A stretch of 64,000 nucleotides of DNA, taken from the NCBI RefSeq assembly GCF_028649535.1, contig NZ_JAQSJE010000011.1, forward strand, positions 17,281 to 81,280, read 5' to 3'. The notes under the pieces were generated by a model. It saw only the letters and a list, made by a program, of their open reading frames with translations, had not been told where the DNA came from and made no database searches. This document shows positions 35,910 to 46,293 of this stretch, one piece after another. The translations under genes and the position numbers were made by a program. Position 1 is the stretch's first letter, and every line of letters begins with the position of its first letter. This stretch comes from Mannheimia cairinae. Its GTDB lineage: Bacteria; Pseudomonadota; Gammaproteobacteria; Enterobacterales; Pasteurellaceae.

Positions 35910-36215
35910 TTACAGTACTTTTGCAGAATAATTTAATTTTTCGACCGCTTGTATCAATTTTTCATTCTCAACATTAGGTTTTACAACCACATTCACTTTG
36001 CGTTCTTTCATTGAGGCTTTAGTTGAAATAACTCCATCGACTGCACGGAGTTCTTTATTCACTAAATAAACACAAAGCTGGCAGTACATTTCTGGAATTT
36101 CTAAAACAACATTTTTCTCAGCTTGTTCTGTTGCTTGTGGTGCTTGCTTTTCCTCTGCATAAGCGAAAGGAACGCTTACTAAAGATAAACCTAAAATCAG
36201 TAATAGTTTTTTCAT
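35910..36215 (-). CDS. MerP-like periplasmic heavy-metal-associated protein
   Basis: 101 residues: signal peptide (1-20, ending AYA), a short charged linker, then an HMA-type domain. The metal-binding CxxC is in IPEMYCQLCVYLVNKEL (Cys45, Cys48), in place of MerP's GMTCAAC. The later SAKVL end fits the ferredoxin-like fold. MerP hands Hg(II) to MerT, but no merR or merA is present, so the metal may not be mercury. It follows the MerT-like gene by 13 bases and ends at a strong terminator. Confidence 0.85.
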   Translation of the reverse strand: MKKLLLILGLSLVSVPFAYAEEKQAPQATEQAEKNVVLEIPEMYCQLCVYLVNKELRAVDGVISTKASMKERKVNVVVKPNVENEKLIQAVEKLNYSAKVL

Positions 36216-36228
36216 TTTATTCTCCGCC

Positions 36229-36585
36229 TTACATTTCTAAAATATAAGGTAAAACATAAGGGTAGGTTAGAAAGAAGATCACTACCACAAACACAATCCA
36301 ATATAAAATCACTAACGTTTTTCGAGAAAGGTATTTGGTGCAGATAATTTTATTGGAAAAATTAAGTAACCAAAAACCGTAGCCAAAAGCAATGAGTGAA
36401 AGAATTAACATTGGTAGTTGTAAAAACTCCAACTGGTTTAACTCCATTAACCAAGGGGAAGAAATCCCGAATACAAGATAAACCAATGGGGCAATACAAC
36501 AGAGTGTGGAACCGACCGCAGTGGCTACTGCGGCCACACACATAGTAATGAATTTACTGTTATAGCTCTTTTGAGATGAATTCAT
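36229..36585 (-). CDS. MerT-like inner-membrane metal transporter
   Basis: 118 residues from the ATG at 36585; an upstream TTG would add seven residues. Three hydrophobic segments are visible. The first contains the Cys-Cys pair ([17 protein letters not shown], Cys29-Cys30) that receives metal in MerT. The cytoplasmic loop has one cysteine (KIICTKYL), whereas mercuric MerT has a second pair, so metal handling may differ. The start overlaps the end of the transglutaminase-like gene by 26 bases, implying coupled translation. Confidence 0.85.
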   Translation of the reverse strand: MNSSQKSYNSKFITMCVAAVATAVGSTLCCIAPLVYLVFGISSPWLMELNQLEFLQLPMLILSLIAFGYGFWLLNFSNKIICTKYLSRKTLVILYWIVFVVVIFFLTYPYVLPYILEM

Positions 36586-37666
36586 AACCAAATTCTTTCG
36601 GAACAAAGTAATTTAATGGATCGCCCCCCACTTCTGCATAAGGGTAACCAAAGTTATTTAATGGGGTTAATTCCGGTTGTGGATATAAATCAAAATCACG
36701 ACCGTGGTTAAAACCAACCCAGTTCATTTCCCAGTTGCCGAATAGGTATTTTGAAACGGCTTGCACATCCGCATCTGATACTTCTTTTTTCTCTGCTAAA
36801 CGCATTTTTGCTACATCTGCTGAATCTACCGGTACCCAGCCAAAACCAGCCAAATAGAACTCTGCACGGCAGTGCTGACCACCACTTTCGTTGGCAATAC
36901 CATCTTTGGAGCTACCAAAGGCTGTTTTAGAATATTGGCTCATTTTATCCGCTTTACCTAAACGGATACCAAAGACTTCACGAGCTGGAATATCAGACGC
37001 TCTGGCTAAGGCGACAAACACAGAGTTAATATCGGTACATTTTCCTTTTAGCACTTTAGTGGTTAAGATTTTTTCCACATCACCATCACCACAACCAATA
37101 ACAGAGTTATCACGCTCCATATTATCCACAATCCAGTTGTGAATAAGTTCGGCTTTTTTCAGTGGATTTTTCTCATCGCCAACAATTTTATCAGCATACT
37201 CTTTTACGATACCGTCGGTTTTAATGTGTGCGGTTGGTTTTAAATATTCCAATACATCAACCGAATAGATGATTTTTTCCGGCATTTGGTAATTATCTAA
37301 CGCACCTTGTGCCATTGGCTCACGATCTTTGGTTTCGATCAACAACTTCACTTTCATATCACGTTTTGGGGCATCAGCATCCCAGCTAGCAAACAAGGTT
37401 TTGGCACCATAAGCGTTGTTTTCTGTGATATAGGCAGTTTTGTAACTTCCCTCAAACTCAATAGATTTAATCTCTTGATATTCGGTTGTAGAAGGCAACG
37501 GAATCCATAAATTGGTTACGCCAGAAGAGCCTTGTGGCACGACTAAATCATAAGATTGCGTAAATTCGTAAGTATGGGTGTTAGTGTGGAAATTGTTTTG
37601 TTGAACAGGTGCGGCAAAAGCTGTTGCGCAGCTTGAAGCCACCAAAGAGGCAATAAGTTTATTCAT
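36560..37666 (-). CDS. Secreted transglutaminase-like cysteine hydrolase
   Basis: 368 residues with a signal peptide (1-19, ending AFA). A beta-rich N-terminal half ([20 protein letters not shown]) is followed by a transglutaminase/protease-like core with an expected Cys-His-Asp triad: Cys210 in [18 protein letters not shown], His265 in [23 protein letters not shown] and Asp281. The family cleaves or cross-links peptides; no substrate is known here. It is the first gene of a three-gene unit with MerT-like and MerP-like proteins, so a periplasmic role linked to a metal is plausible but unproven. Confidence 0.82.
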   Translation of the reverse strand: MNKLIASLVASSCATAFAAPVQQNNFHTNTHTYEFTQSYDLVVPQGSSGVTNLWIPLPSTTEYQEIKSIEFEGSYKTAYITENNAYGAKTLFASWDADAPKRDMKVKLLIETKDREPMAQGALDNYQMPEKIIYSVDVLEYLKPTAHIKTDGIVKEYADKIVGDEKNPLKKAELIHNWIVDNMERDNSVIGCGDGDVEKILTTKVLKGKCTDINSVFVALARASDIPAREVFGIRLGKADKMSQYSKTAFGSSKDGIANESGGQHCRAEFYLAGFGWVPVDSADVAKMRLAEKKEVSDADVQAVSKYLFGNWEMNWVGFNHGRDFDLYPQPELTPLNNFGYPYAEVGGDPLNYFVPKEFGYEFISKEL

Positions 37667-37799
37667 TGAATGATCCTTATTAGAGTGAAAAACAGTTAAA
37701 ACTTAACATATTAAGTATTCTAACTACGGATGAGGTTGCATAGTAGCCAATAAAAAATTGAAAAGCAATAGCCTCTCTCAAATAATCTTTAGTAAGCAC

Positions 37800-37853
37800 A
37801 AGCGGTCTGTTTTTTCTTCAATTTTGTAAATTTTGAAAGAAATATCACCGCTT
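37800..37853. repeat. Paired uptake-sequence dyad upstream of fklB
   Basis: AAGCGGTC at 37800 and ACCGCTT at 37847-37853, inverted. The dyad is in the 285-base gap between the divergent transglutaminase-like gene and fklB, which otherwise shows no gene. Confidence 0.6.
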
Positions 37854-37951
37854 AGTTATTTCAACACTTGTATTTATAAAAATCATCCCCATTAACTTTC
37901 CTTGTATTCATTTTTAATACATAACTTAACAAAATTCAAAAGGAACACATA

Positions 37952-38581
37952 ATGGCATTAGATTTCAACTCAGTGGCTTTAGAATCAGTAGAAGCAAAAG
38001 GCGGATACGGTATCGGTTTACAAATTGGTCAGCAACTTTTAGGTAGTGGTATGGATGTAAGTGCTGAAGCGGTTGCTCGTGGTATTTACGATGTATTAAA
38101 CAACAACCCACCTGCTGTTGACATTAACGAAGTTACTGCTGCGTTACAAGAATTAGGCCAACGTGCAGAAGCAGCACAAGCAGAAGCATTCAAAGCGATT
38201 GATGCAGAAAACAAAGCATTCTTAGAAGAAAACAAAAAAGCAAAAGGTGTTGTTGTAACAGATAGCGGTTTACAATATGAAATCTTAACTGAAGGCACTG
38301 GCGAAAAACCAACAGCAACGTCAACAGTACGTGTTCACTACACAGGTTCATTAATTGACGGTACTGTATTTGATAGCTCAGTACAACGTGGGCAGCCGGC
38401 AGCATTCCCAGTAAACGGCGTAATTCGTGGTTGGACAGAAGCATTACAATTAATGCCTGTTGGTTCAAAATGGCGTTTAACTATCCCTCAAGAACTTGCT
38501 TATGGCGAACGTGGTGCAGGTGCATCAATTCCTCCATTTGCTACTTTAGTTTTTGAAGTGGAATTATTAGATATTCTTTAA
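37952..38581 (+). CDS. fklB: FKBP-type peptidyl-prolyl cis-trans isomerase FklB
   Basis: 209 residues; E. coli FklB has 206. An N-terminal helical dimerisation domain ([27 protein letters not shown]) is joined by a long helix to the FKBP domain ([40 protein letters not shown]). It speeds isomerisation of proline peptide bonds. No signal peptide is seen, so it is cytoplasmic like FklB rather than periplasmic like FkpA. AAAGGAACACATA precedes the ATG, and a strong terminator follows. Confidence 0.93.
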   Translation: MALDFNSVALESVEAKGGYGIGLQIGQQLLGSGMDVSAEAVARGIYDVLNNNPPAVDINEVTAALQELGQRAEAAQAEAFKAIDAENKAFLEENKKAKGVVVTDSGLQYEILTEGTGEKPTATSTVRVHYTGSLIDGTVFDSSVQRGQPAAFPVNGVIRGWTEALQLMPVGSKWRLTIPQELAYGERGAGASIPPFATLVFEVELLDIL

Positions 38582-38595
38582 TCTAAAATAAATAG

Positions 38596-38630
38596 AAAAA
38601 GCCCTGTAAAATCAATTTACAGGGCTTTTT
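38596..38630 (+). terminator. Terminator after fklB
   Basis: AAAAAGCCCTGTAAA pairs perfectly with TTTACAGGGCTTTTT. Confidence 0.92.
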
Positions 38631-38659
38631 AAATACTTTAACCCGCTTTAGAATTTCCA

Positions 38660-39178
38660 ATGAATAAGAAAAAATCGCTCATCACTCGCTTTCTCAAAAA
38701 TATCTTTATATACGGTGGCTTATTTATCATCGTGAGTTTTCTGGTCGATTGGTATAGAGCTCCAACCGCTCCAGCTCAATTTGGGCAACAAGTACAATAC
38801 GATATTCAAAACCAACCGAAGATCATTGCTCAATTAAGCCACAACAAACCAATGCTTCTCTATTTTTGGGGAAGTTGGTGCCATTACTGCAAAGTGGTTT
38901 CGCCAAATATTCAGCAATTTGCAAATGAAGGAATGGAAGTGTTAAGTGTGGCACTAAAATCTGGTAGTGATATGGAAGTAAAAAATTATCTTGATGAAAA
39001 TGGCTACGCTTTCCCAACCTTAAATGACCCAATGGGCGAATTTTCTCAAGGTTGGAATATTCAAGCCACACCAACGATTTTAATCATTAAAGATAGTAAA
39101 ATTTTACACCACACGACAGGCTATACCAGCTATTGGGGGTTAAAAATTAGGTTATGGTTATCGGAATTGTTACCGTAA
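38660..39178 (+). CDS. Membrane-anchored thioredoxin-like protein (ScsD/TlpA type)
   Basis: 172 residues. One N-terminal membrane span (about 14-29) anchors a thioredoxin fold facing the periplasm. The redox motif is CHYC (Cys74, Cys77) in YFWGSWCHYCK, and the cis-proline loop is ATPTILII. Such proteins reduce or isomerise disulfides in the cell envelope; ScsD in enterics is linked to copper tolerance. It is a lone gene here, between fklB and a converging MFS gene, and not next to other scs genes. A GCCTGTT/AACAGGC dyad (39187-39216) follows the stop. Confidence 0.85.
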   Translation: MNKKKSLITRFLKNIFIYGGLFIIVSFLVDWYRAPTAPAQFGQQVQYDIQNQPKIIAQLSHNKPMLLYFWGSWCHYCKVVSPNIQQFANEGMEVLSVALKSGSDMEVKNYLDENGYAFPTLNDPMGEFSQGWNIQATPTILIIKDSKILHHTTGYTSYWGLKIRLWLSELLP

Positions 39179-39194
39179 AAACCCTTGCCTGTTA

Positions 39195-40259
39195 TTAAAT
39201 GAGAAAAACAACAGGCACTAAATTCATCGTAATCATTGTGGTGATCGATAAAATCAGCCTTGATGAGCCAAAAATAAAACCTCGGTTCTTTCCGTTATCA
39301 AACTTCACTAATAAATTTGCCATTGCGGTTAAAGCGTACACTTCCACCACCGTAAAAATAACCGTATAAACGTAAGCAGCAGTTAAAGTGGCAATTTTTA
39401 CCGTAATAAACCAAGGTAAAATCATTGCAACGGCTAAAATTGGTGAAATCCAAATCAGCTGAGTTTTGGTTAAATTGATTCGTCTGGAGAAGGAAGACTG
39501 AAGACTGACCGTTAAAATACCGTTAATAAACAAAGCGATAGGCGAATGTTCTGGCACGCCTAGCACTTTATCAAATAGGTACGGAAAGATAATAAAATAG
39601 GATGAGGCAACGCTTAACGGCACAAATAGCATTAAGTGAGCGAATAAAAACTCTTTACTGATAATTTCTTTAATTTGAGCAAAACGGAATTTTACCTTTT
39701 CACTCACACCTTCCACACCATAAAAAGGTTTTACCATAAAGGCGAATAGTGCCGCCTCAAGTAAAAAGCAGATCCAAATCAGCGTTTCAATCAGCTCAAA
39801 CTTAATAAAAGGGATAACGATAAGCGGAGCCAGCATTGACGACATACTGGTCACTTTTAAATATTTGCCTTGCAATCGGGTTTTTGCGGCATATTCATTG
39901 CCGGCTAAGGCGAGTAAACAGGCTCGGGCATTGGTACCGAATAAACAGCTCCCTAAGCCGAAGCAAGTGGTTGCTAACAATAGCACCATATAGTTATCCG
40001 CCGCTAAAAACAGCATATAGGCAAGCACATCTAACAAACAGCCGAGCAACATCATTTTCGCCAACCCATAACGGTCGCCCCAAATGCCAGCTAAAATCGC
40101 CAAAGCTTGATTACAAAACAGTAATAACGAAAGCGAAAAAGCAATTTGAGCGTTGTCTAGCCCTTTATCTTTGAGATAAAAGAAAAAGACACTCTGCATT
40201 GAAAAAAATGCAGTGGTGGAAACAAAACGGCGAGTGAGTAAGAGTTTTTCTAAAGGCAT
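39195..40259 (-). CDS. Major facilitator superfamily transporter
   Basis: 354 residues if the ATG at 40259 is used; a GTG at 40304 would add 15. The ATG was chosen because MPLEKLLLTRRFVSTTAFF starts directly before the first span. About eleven hydrophobic segments are visible, with IWGDRYGLAKMMLLGCLLDVLAYM matching the MFS loop 2-3 motif. The family includes drug and sugar efflux carriers; nothing in sequence or neighbours points to a substrate. It converges on the thioredoxin-like gene with a 16-base gap. Confidence 0.82.
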   Translation of the reverse strand: MPLEKLLLTRRFVSTTAFFSMQSVFFFYLKDKGLDNAQIAFSLSLLLFCNQALAILAGIWGDRYGLAKMMLLGCLLDVLAYMLFLAADNYMVLLLATTCFGLGSCLFGTNARACLLALAGNEYAAKTRLQGKYLKVTSMSSMLAPLIVIPFIKFELIETLIWICFLLEAALFAFMVKPFYGVEGVSEKVKFRFAQIKEIISKEFLFAHLMLFVPLSVASSYFIIFPYLFDKVLGVPEHSPIALFINGILTVSLQSSFSRRINLTKTQLIWISPILAVAMILPWFITVKIATLTAAYVYTVIFTVVEVYALTAMANLLVKFDNGKNRGFIFGSSRLILSITTMITMNLVPVVFLI

Positions 40260-40374
40260 TTTGGCATTGGGGATAAATAAAAGGGGATATTCTACTCTCT
40301 CCACTTATCGTGAGCAATCACACCGCCTTTTATTTTACCTTTTCCGTTGGTTTCGGTATCATAGCCACTATTGA

Positions 40375-40428
40375 AAGCGGTCGGATTTCCGCAATTTTTT
40401 GCAAATTATTTATCAAAAACGACCGCTT
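40375..40428. repeat. Paired uptake-sequence dyad upstream of mnmE
   Basis: AAGCGGTC at 40375-40382 and GACCGCTT at 40421-40428, with GCAATTTTTTGCAAATT between. It ends 24 bases before the mnmE start. Confidence 0.75.
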
Positions 40429-40452
40429 GTTGCACAAATTTAAGGATAACAA

Positions 40453-41811
40453 ATGAAAGAGACTATTGTCGCCCAAGCCACCCCTATCGGACGTGGCGGT
40501 GTGGGGATTCTACGTGTTTCCGGCCCGCTTGCCGAAACCGTGGCAGAAGCCGTATTGGGTAAAAAATTAAAACCTCGCTTTGCAAATTACCTCCCCTTCA
40601 AAGATGAAGACGGCACTGTGCTAGACCAAGGCATTGCCCTATTCTTTAAAGCCCCAAACTCCTTTACGGGCGAAGACGTGCTTGAACTACAAGGACACGG
40701 CGGACAAGTGATCTTAGACTTGTTGATGAAACGCATTCTACAAGTTGATGGCATTCGTATTGCTCGTGCCGGGGAATTTTCCGAACAAGCATTTTTAAAC
40801 GATAAATTGGACTTAGCCCAAGCCGAGGCGATTGCCGATTTGATTGATGCGACTAGCGAACAAGCAGCTCGTTCAGCATTGAAATCGCTACAAGGCGAAT
40901 TTTCCAACAAAGTCAATGAACTGGTGGATTCCGTCATTTATTTACGCACCTATGTTGAGGCTGCAATCGACTTCCCTGATGAAGAAATCGACTTTTTGGC
41001 CGACGGTAAAATTGAGAATAAATTAAACGAAATCATCGCCCAATTAGACAGCGTTCGCAAAGAGGCAAAACAAGGCTCAATTCTGCGTGAAGGAATGAAA
41101 GTAGTGATTGCAGGTAAGCCGAATGCAGGTAAATCAAGCTTACTCAACGCATTAGCGGGCAGAGAGGCGGCGATTGTAACCAATATTGCCGGCACCACCC
41201 GAGATGTGTTGCGTGAGCATATCCATATTGACGGAATGCCGTTGCACATTATTGACACCGCAGGGCTTAGAGATGCGAGCGATGAAGTGGAACGTATTGG
41301 AATTCAACGAGCGTGGGATGAAATTGCTCAAGCCGATCACGTGTTATTGATGATTGACAGCACCGAACAGCAAGCCGATCAATTTAGGGAAGAATGGGCG
41401 GATTTCTTGGCAAAACTACCACAAAACATTCCTGTTACTGTGATTCGTAATAAAGTGGATTTATCGGGCGAGCCAGAAGGCTTAATTCAGGTTGAAGATT
41501 TCACAATGATCCGCCTTTCCGCTCAAACTAAAGTGGGCGTGGATTTACTCAGAGAACATCTTAAAAAATCAATGGGTTATCAAAGCTCAACTGAAGGTGG
41601 ATTCCTTGCTCGTCGTCGCCATTTACAAGCCCTAGAAACTGCTGCAACTCACTTAGAGCGTGGACATATTCAGCTTACCCAATTCTTCGCCGGCGAATTA
41701 TTAGCCGAAGAGTTGCGAATGGTGCAAAATGCGTTAAGCGAAATTACCGGGCAATTTACCTCCGATGATTTGCTCGGCAATATTTTCAGCTCATTTTGTA
41801 TCGGCAAATAA
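40453..41811 (+). CDS. mnmE: tRNA modification GTPase MnmE
   Basis: 452 residues; E. coli MnmE has 454. With MnmG it modifies U34 of certain tRNAs (5-carboxymethylaminomethyl- or aminomethyl-uridine). Domains in order: tetrahydrofolate-binding N-terminus ([22 protein letters not shown]), central helical region, GTPase domain with P-loop GKPNAGKSS, switch region IAGTTRD, DTAGLRD and NKVD, and the C-terminal FCIGK with the conserved Cys449. AAGGATAACAA precedes the ATG. tilS follows after 9 bases, so two tRNA-modification genes form one unit. Confidence 0.97.
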   Translation: MKETIVAQATPIGRGGVGILRVSGPLAETVAEAVLGKKLKPRFANYLPFKDEDGTVLDQGIALFFKAPNSFTGEDVLELQGHGGQVILDLLMKRILQVDGIRIARAGEFSEQAFLNDKLDLAQAEAIADLIDATSEQAARSALKSLQGEFSNKVNELVDSVIYLRTYVEAAIDFPDEEIDFLADGKIENKLNEIIAQLDSVRKEAKQGSILREGMKVVIAGKPNAGKSSLLNALAGREAAIVTNIAGTTRDVLREHIHIDGMPLHIIDTAGLRDASDEVERIGIQRAWDEIAQADHVLLMIDSTEQQADQFREEWADFLAKLPQNIPVTVIRNKVDLSGEPEGLIQVEDFTMIRLSAQTKVGVDLLREHLKKSMGYQSSTEGGFLARRRHLQALETAATHLERGHIQLTQFFAGELLAEELRMVQNALSEITGQFTSDDLLGNIFSSFCIGK

Positions 41812-41820
41812 GAGGGCAAA

Positions 41821-43083
41821 ATGGCTCTGTTTCACGCTTTTCAAATGCAATGTAAGCAACTGCTCCCAAACACAACAGATTTCTTAATCGGCTTAAGTGG
41901 CGGAGTGGATTCCGTGGTGTTGTTACATTTATTTGCTCGCACAAAGCAAAATATTCGAGCCATTTATATCCACCACGGCTTAAGCCCTAATGCCGATAGC
42001 TGGGCTGATTTTTGTGAACAATATTGCAAGCGGTTGAATATCCCTTTTATTTTGCAAAAAGTGGTGGTTGATAGCCGTGAAGGGATTGAAAACGGAGCAA
42101 GAACCGCCCGCTATCAAGCATTCCGACAACATTTGCAACCAAACGAAGTGCTTGCCACCGCTCATCATTTAGACGACCAAGCGGAAACCTTCTTTCTTGC
42201 TTTAAAACGTGGCAGTGGCATTAAAGGCTTATCTGCGATGCAAGCGGTCAGTTTTTTGCAAAATTTTACACTTTTCCGACCGCTACTAACCTTTAGCAAA
42301 GCAGAGTTACTATCTTATGCTCAGCAACATCAGTTGTCTTGGATTGAAGATGAAAGCAATGCCGACAGTCGTTACGATCGCAATTTCCTTCGAAATGAAA
42401 TCCTCCCCACGCTCAATCAGCGTTGGAATGGATTTAGCCAAATGGTGGCAAGATCCGCTCAACATTGTGCCGAACAGCAAAACCTAATTGAAGAGCTATT
42501 AGCCGATGAACTTGCCGATAGAATAGGCGAAAAAAATCAATTCTCTATTGCAGGCTTTGAACAATTCTCACAAGCCAAGCAACAGCAACTTCTCCGTTTA
42601 TGGCTGGAAAAAAATGGCTTGATGATGCCCAGCCAAGCTCAATTACAAGCGGTTATTTTTGAGCTGATTTTTGCAAAATCGGATAAAAACCCACAACTGA
42701 AACTCGGCGATAAGATTATTAGACGCTATCAGCAAGCAATTTATATCACAGAAGAAATACCAAATATTCCGGCATTTGAGATTCAATTAGCGGTGGAAAC
42801 AGAGCTTGAACTGCCTTATCAGCTGGGTAATATTATTCGTTATAATCACGAGATTATTTGCAAAAAAGACGGAAAAACAGACCGTTTGCAACTGCCTATT
42901 GAGCTTGCAGATCAAAGGTTGATGCTTAGAGTTGGGCAAAAAGGTAAGGTCAAACTTTACCGCAAGCCACATCGAGAAGAGATGAAAAAGATTTGGCAAC
43001 AGTACCAAATCCCCGTATGGGAACGTGAACGCACTCCCCTTATTTTTTGGCAAGAAGAGTTAGTCGCTTGCTTGCCTTATTAA
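41821..43083 (+). CDS. tilS: tRNA(Ile)-lysidine synthase
   Basis: 420 residues, normal family length. TilS adds lysine to C34 of tRNA-Ile2 so that it reads AUA. The PP-loop ATP site SGGVDS is at residues 26-31, followed by [16 protein letters not shown] and [27 protein letters not shown]-type blocks. GAGGGCAAA precedes the ATG, 9 bases after mnmE. The coding sequence contains inverted uptake sequences (42242-42284). Its stop is only seven bases from the stop of the converging xerD, with no room for a separate terminator. Confidence 0.95.
   Translation: MALFHAFQMQCKQLLPNTTDFLIGLSGGVDSVVLLHLFARTKQNIRAIYIHHGLSPNADSWADFCEQYCKRLNIPFILQKVVVDSREGIENGARTARYQAFRQHLQPNEVLATAHHLDDQAETFFLALKRGSGIKGLSAMQAVSFLQNFTLFRPLLTFSKAELLSYAQQHQLSWIEDESNADSRYDRNFLRNEILPTLNQRWNGFSQMVARSAQHCAEQQNLIEELLADELADRIGEKNQFSIAGFEQFSQAKQQQLLRLWLEKNGLMMPSQAQLQAVIFELIFAKSDKNPQLKLGDKIIRRYQQAIYITEEIPNIPAFEIQLAVETELELPYQLGNIIRYNHEIICKKDGKTDRLQLPIELADQRLMLRVGQKGKVKLYRKPHREEMKKIWQQYQIPVWERERTPLIFWQEELVACLPY
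42242..42284. repeat. Inverted uptake-sequence pair inside tilS
   Basis: AAGCGGTC (42242-42249) and GACCGCT (42278-42284) with TTTTTTGCAAAATTTTAC between, fully inside the coding frame. It is translated around residues 141-155 ([15 protein letters not shown]). Confidence 0.78.
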
Positions 43084-43090
43084 CTTTTTT

Positions 43091-43984
43091 CTAGCCTCTT
43101 GGATGATATTTTTGATGTAACGATTTCAAGCGAGCTTTCGCCACTTGGGTATAAATTTGTGTAGTGGATAAATCGCTATGCCCAAGTAACATCTGCACCA
43201 CTCGTAAATCTGCACCGTGATTGACTAAATGGGTTGCAAAAGCGTGGCGTAAAATATGTGGCGACAGTTTATCGCTATCAATACCGGCCAACACCGCATA
43301 ATGTTTAATGCGATGCCAAAAGGTTTGCCTTGTCATCTGCTGACCACGGCGACTTGGAAACACTACATCAGATTGCTGATTATTCAACAAAATCGGGCGA
43401 CCGTATTGGAAAAACTCCTGTATCCAATAATTTGCTTCTTCGCCCAGTGGCACTAATCGCTCTTTATCCCCTTTCCCAATAATTCTTACCACACCTTGTT
43501 TTAAGCTTAAATTATCTGTTGAAAGTGAAACCAACTCGGTTACTCGAAGCCCCGTGGCATACAATAATTCAAGCATCGCCTTATCTCGCAATTCGATAGG
43601 ATCTAGCGTATTCGGGCAATCTAATAGATCCATCACTTGCTCTTCGCTGAGTGATTTCGGTAAATGAGCTGGCTTTCTCGGCGAAGTTAAAGTGAGCGTT
43701 GGATCATCTTTTCGATAATTTTCAAGATACAAAAATCGGAAAAATTTACGTAAACAACTTAACATACGGGCAGAACTTGTCGCCTTATAACCCTGTTCCA
43801 AACGTTCGCCCAAAAAACCTTGTAAATCAATAGGATCAAGAGTGAGAAAGGCTTTAGGTGCAGAGAAATAATCGGCAAAACGCTCTAAATCAGAACGATA
43901 AGAGGCAACGGTATTTTCAGATAAACCGTGCTCTTGCCATAAAGTATCAAGAAATTGTTCGATAATAGGGTCTAGTTCAGCCAT
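43091..43984 (-). CDS. xerD: Site-specific tyrosine recombinase XerD
   Basis: 297 residues; E. coli XerD has 298. With XerC it resolves chromosome dimers at dif. The N-terminal core-binding domain (FLDTLWQEHGLSENTVASYRSDLERF) precedes the catalytic domain with Arg in ATGLRVTEL, Lys in GKGDKERLVPLG, HILRHAFATHL, LGHSDLSTTQIYTQV carrying the catalytic Tyr. XerC is not in the window. The start codon is directly preceded by an uptake sequence and there is no good Shine-Dalgarno sequence. Confidence 0.95.
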   Translation of the reverse strand: MAELDPIIEQFLDTLWQEHGLSENTVASYRSDLERFADYFSAPKAFLTLDPIDLQGFLGERLEQGYKATSSARMLSCLRKFFRFLYLENYRKDDPTLTLTSPRKPAHLPKSLSEEQVMDLLDCPNTLDPIELRDKAMLELLYATGLRVTELVSLSTDNLSLKQGVVRIIGKGDKERLVPLGEEANYWIQEFFQYGRPILLNNQQSDVVFPSRRGQQMTRQTFWHRIKHYAVLAGIDSDKLSPHILRHAFATHLVNHGADLRVVQMLLGHSDLSTTQIYTQVAKARLKSLHQKYHPRG

Positions 43985-44046
43985 ACAAGCGGTTAAATTT
44001 AAAGGAAATTTTGCAAATTTTAACAGACTTTATCATATAAAAAACA

Positions 44047-44075
44047 AAACCGATTAACTATTGCTAATCGGTTCT
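44047..44075. terminator. Terminator after matP
   Basis: AACCGATTA (44048-44056) pairs with TAATCGGTT (44065-44073) just beyond the matP stop; A and T runs flank it. Confidence 0.75.
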
Positions 44076-44087
44076 AATATTAGGCTG

Positions 44088-44534
44088 TTATTTCAATAAA
44101 TCTTGCAAGCTCAATTTCATTTTTGCCACTTGTTCTAAATAAAGTTGCTTATTTTCTAATTCATCTGTTAATTGAACAATGGCTTCTGAAAGGGTTAAAT
44201 TTTGGCTTTTGGCATATTTAGACAACCTTAGCCAGCTAGAATATTCTAAATCGATAGATTTCTTCTTCGTTGTTTGTTTTTCTGCATTGAAAAAACGCTT
44301 TCTTTTTGCCCTTACCGATTGACGCATTTTTTTGCGTTGCTCGGGTGTCATTTCCGACTTAATCCATTTCTCCACTTCTTCTGGCGAATCTTGCAATGTT
44401 GAGAGAAACTGCACTTTTAAATCGATTAAACTTTGTTCTTCATACTTGGTAATATTTTCACCTTCTCGGTGTTTTTTAAGCAGGTATTTCCACTTCCAAG
44501 TCGTCTCTTGAGTAATTAGTTTTTGGTATCGCAT
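44088..44534 (-). CDS. matP: Macrodomain Ter protein MatP
   Basis: 148 residues; E. coli MatP has 150. The N-terminal WKWKYLLKKHREGENIT and the RAKRKRFFNAEKQTTKKKSIDLEYSSWLRLSKYA ribbon-helix-helix block match well. MatP binds matS sites and condenses the replication terminus region, so this locus probably lies with the lonH-fabA group in conserved order (E. coli matP-ycbZ-fabA). It is divergent from lonH. The ribosome site is weak. Confidence 0.93.
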   Translation of the reverse strand: MRYQKLITQETTWKWKYLLKKHREGENITKYEEQSLIDLKVQFLSTLQDSPEEVEKWIKSEMTPEQRKKMRQSVRAKRKRFFNAEKQTTKKKSIDLEYSSWLRLSKYAKSQNLTLSEAIVQLTDELENKQLYLEQVAKMKLSLQDLLK

Positions 44535-44627
44535 AGTAGTAAATTGTTATAGGAAATATAAGCTATGTTTAGCAAGTATATCGGAATTCTGTATAATAAA
44601 CCAAATTTTCGATAACGAGGCAAATTT

Positions 44628-46259
44628 GTGACAATATCTTTATTAGATGAACAAGCATTGATACTAAAACAGGATTTTTCCAACTTAAATGAGACTGTTC
44701 GCTTTTTCGATTTTCAACCCCAAGCTAAACAAGCTTTAGATCAATTTATTCAGGCAAAATTTGGCTCTTTATTAGTGATTAAGTCAGAGATTTTTCCTGA
44801 GTTTTTAAATGAAATTACAGACTATCTGCCTTCAAATAGCCCGGTCGTAACTAAAATGGATTTTAATAAAAATAACTTATTTGGGTATCATCTCTTTTTA
44901 GAAAGAGAACATAAGTCTGAGTATGTAAAAGGGGCAATTCAAGAAGCGGATAACGGCATTTTAATTTTAAATGTTAATTCTTTATTATTAGATATTACCC
45001 AGTGGGATAAGCTCAAACAAGCCTTATTATTTGGCGAATATGAGCCTCATTCGGTCAATTATTCTCCCTATTTTTTATCTAAAGAAAAATCAACTTTTAA
45101 ATTGATTCTAATTGGCGAGAGAGACGATATTTCTACTCTAATGGCCTATGATGATGGGCTATATCAAATAGGGCAATATACTGAAATTAAATCTTATTTA
45201 TCTCTTCATCACAATATTCATCAATGGGCAAATTACGTGCAAAGCTATGCCAAAGAGACAATTAATAAATCTTTGTCAAATATTGCGATGAATCAATTTA
45301 TGCAAGCTTATATTAGAGAAAGCGAAAGCCAAGATCTGATTTCAATTTCGCCAACGCTATTGAAAAAGCATTTACGTAGTATTCAAACCTTTTATGCTGA
45401 TGCAGAAAAAATCGAAAGTGTAAAAGACTACTTTGATTATTTAGAAAATCAATCAGCTGTCTTAAATGATTATACCGTTGAAGATATTCTTACACATCAG
45501 CTTTATATTGAAACGGAAGGGGAAGAAATCGGGCAAATTAATGGGTTATCCGTTATTGATTTTGATGGAATTCCTCATAGCTTTGGTGAACCTCTGAGAA
45601 TTAGCTGTAATGTGCAATATGGTGATGGCGAAATTACCGATATTGAGCGAAAAGTGGAACTTGGTGGAAATATCCACTCTAAAGGGATCATCATTGCTCA
45701 ATCTTGCCTGGCCAATTTATTAGAGCTGCCGACTCAACTTCCGTTTTCTGCTTCTATTGCTTTTGAGCAATCTTATGGTGAAATCGATGGCGATAGTTCA
45801 TCACTTGCTATTTTTAGTGTATTAGTCAGTGCTTTATCAAAACTAGCTTTACCGCAAGCCATTGCAGTTACAGGGGCTATCGACCAATTTGGTAATGTAC
45901 TAAGTGTGGGAGGAGTTAATCAAAAAATTGAGGGATTTTTCAAAATCTGCCAAGCTCGCAAACTAACAGGTAAGCAAGGGGTTATCATTCCAGCCGCTTG
46001 TGTCAGCCATTTAAGTCTAAAAACAGAAGTGATTGAAGCCGTACAAAAAAATCAATTTAAAATTTGGACTGTTGAAAGTGTATTTGATGCCGTAGAAATT
46101 TTATTTGGATGTGATTTTTATAATGATGAAAATAACCTAAATAAGAGTGACAAAGAGTCTCTGTTCTCATTAATTCATCAGCAATTAGAAGATAGCCATA
46201 ATGAAGAAATCAGCATTTCATTTTTTAAAAAAATCTATAAAAGATTAAAATTCGACTGA
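44628..46259 (+). CDS. lonH: Lon-like ATP-independent protease (LonH/YcbZ type)
   Basis: 543 residues from a GTG at 44628, 7 bases after GAGG. The N-terminal half is a degenerate AAA-like region without a clear Walker A. The C-terminal Lon protease domain contains the catalytic serine in [20 protein letters not shown] (about residue 393) and lysine in [11 protein letters not shown] (about 434). E. coli YcbZ occupies the same place between matP and fabA and has 586 residues. Its substrates are not well known. An elaborate hairpin with a T run separates it from fabA. Confidence 0.9.
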   Translation: MTISLLDEQALILKQDFSNLNETVRFFDFQPQAKQALDQFIQAKFGSLLVIKSEIFPEFLNEITDYLPSNSPVVTKMDFNKNNLFGYHLFLEREHKSEYVKGAIQEADNGILILNVNSLLLDITQWDKLKQALLFGEYEPHSVNYSPYFLSKEKSTFKLILIGERDDISTLMAYDDGLYQIGQYTEIKSYLSLHHNIHQWANYVQSYAKETINKSLSNIAMNQFMQAYIRESESQDLISISPTLLKKHLRSIQTFYADAEKIESVKDYFDYLENQSAVLNDYTVEDILTHQLYIETEGEEIGQINGLSVIDFDGIPHSFGEPLRISCNVQYGDGEITDIERKVELGGNIHSKGIIIAQSCLANLLELPTQLPFSASIAFEQSYGEIDGDSSSLAIFSVLVSALSKLALPQAIAVTGAIDQFGNVLSVGGVNQKIEGFFKICQARKLTGKQGVIIPAACVSHLSLKTEVIEAVQKNQFKIWTVESVFDAVEILFGCDFYNDENNLNKSDKESLFSLIHQQLEDSHNEEISISFFKKIYKRLKFD

Positions 46260-46293
46260 TCCGACAAGTCAACTTACAACTGTTCACTGAATT

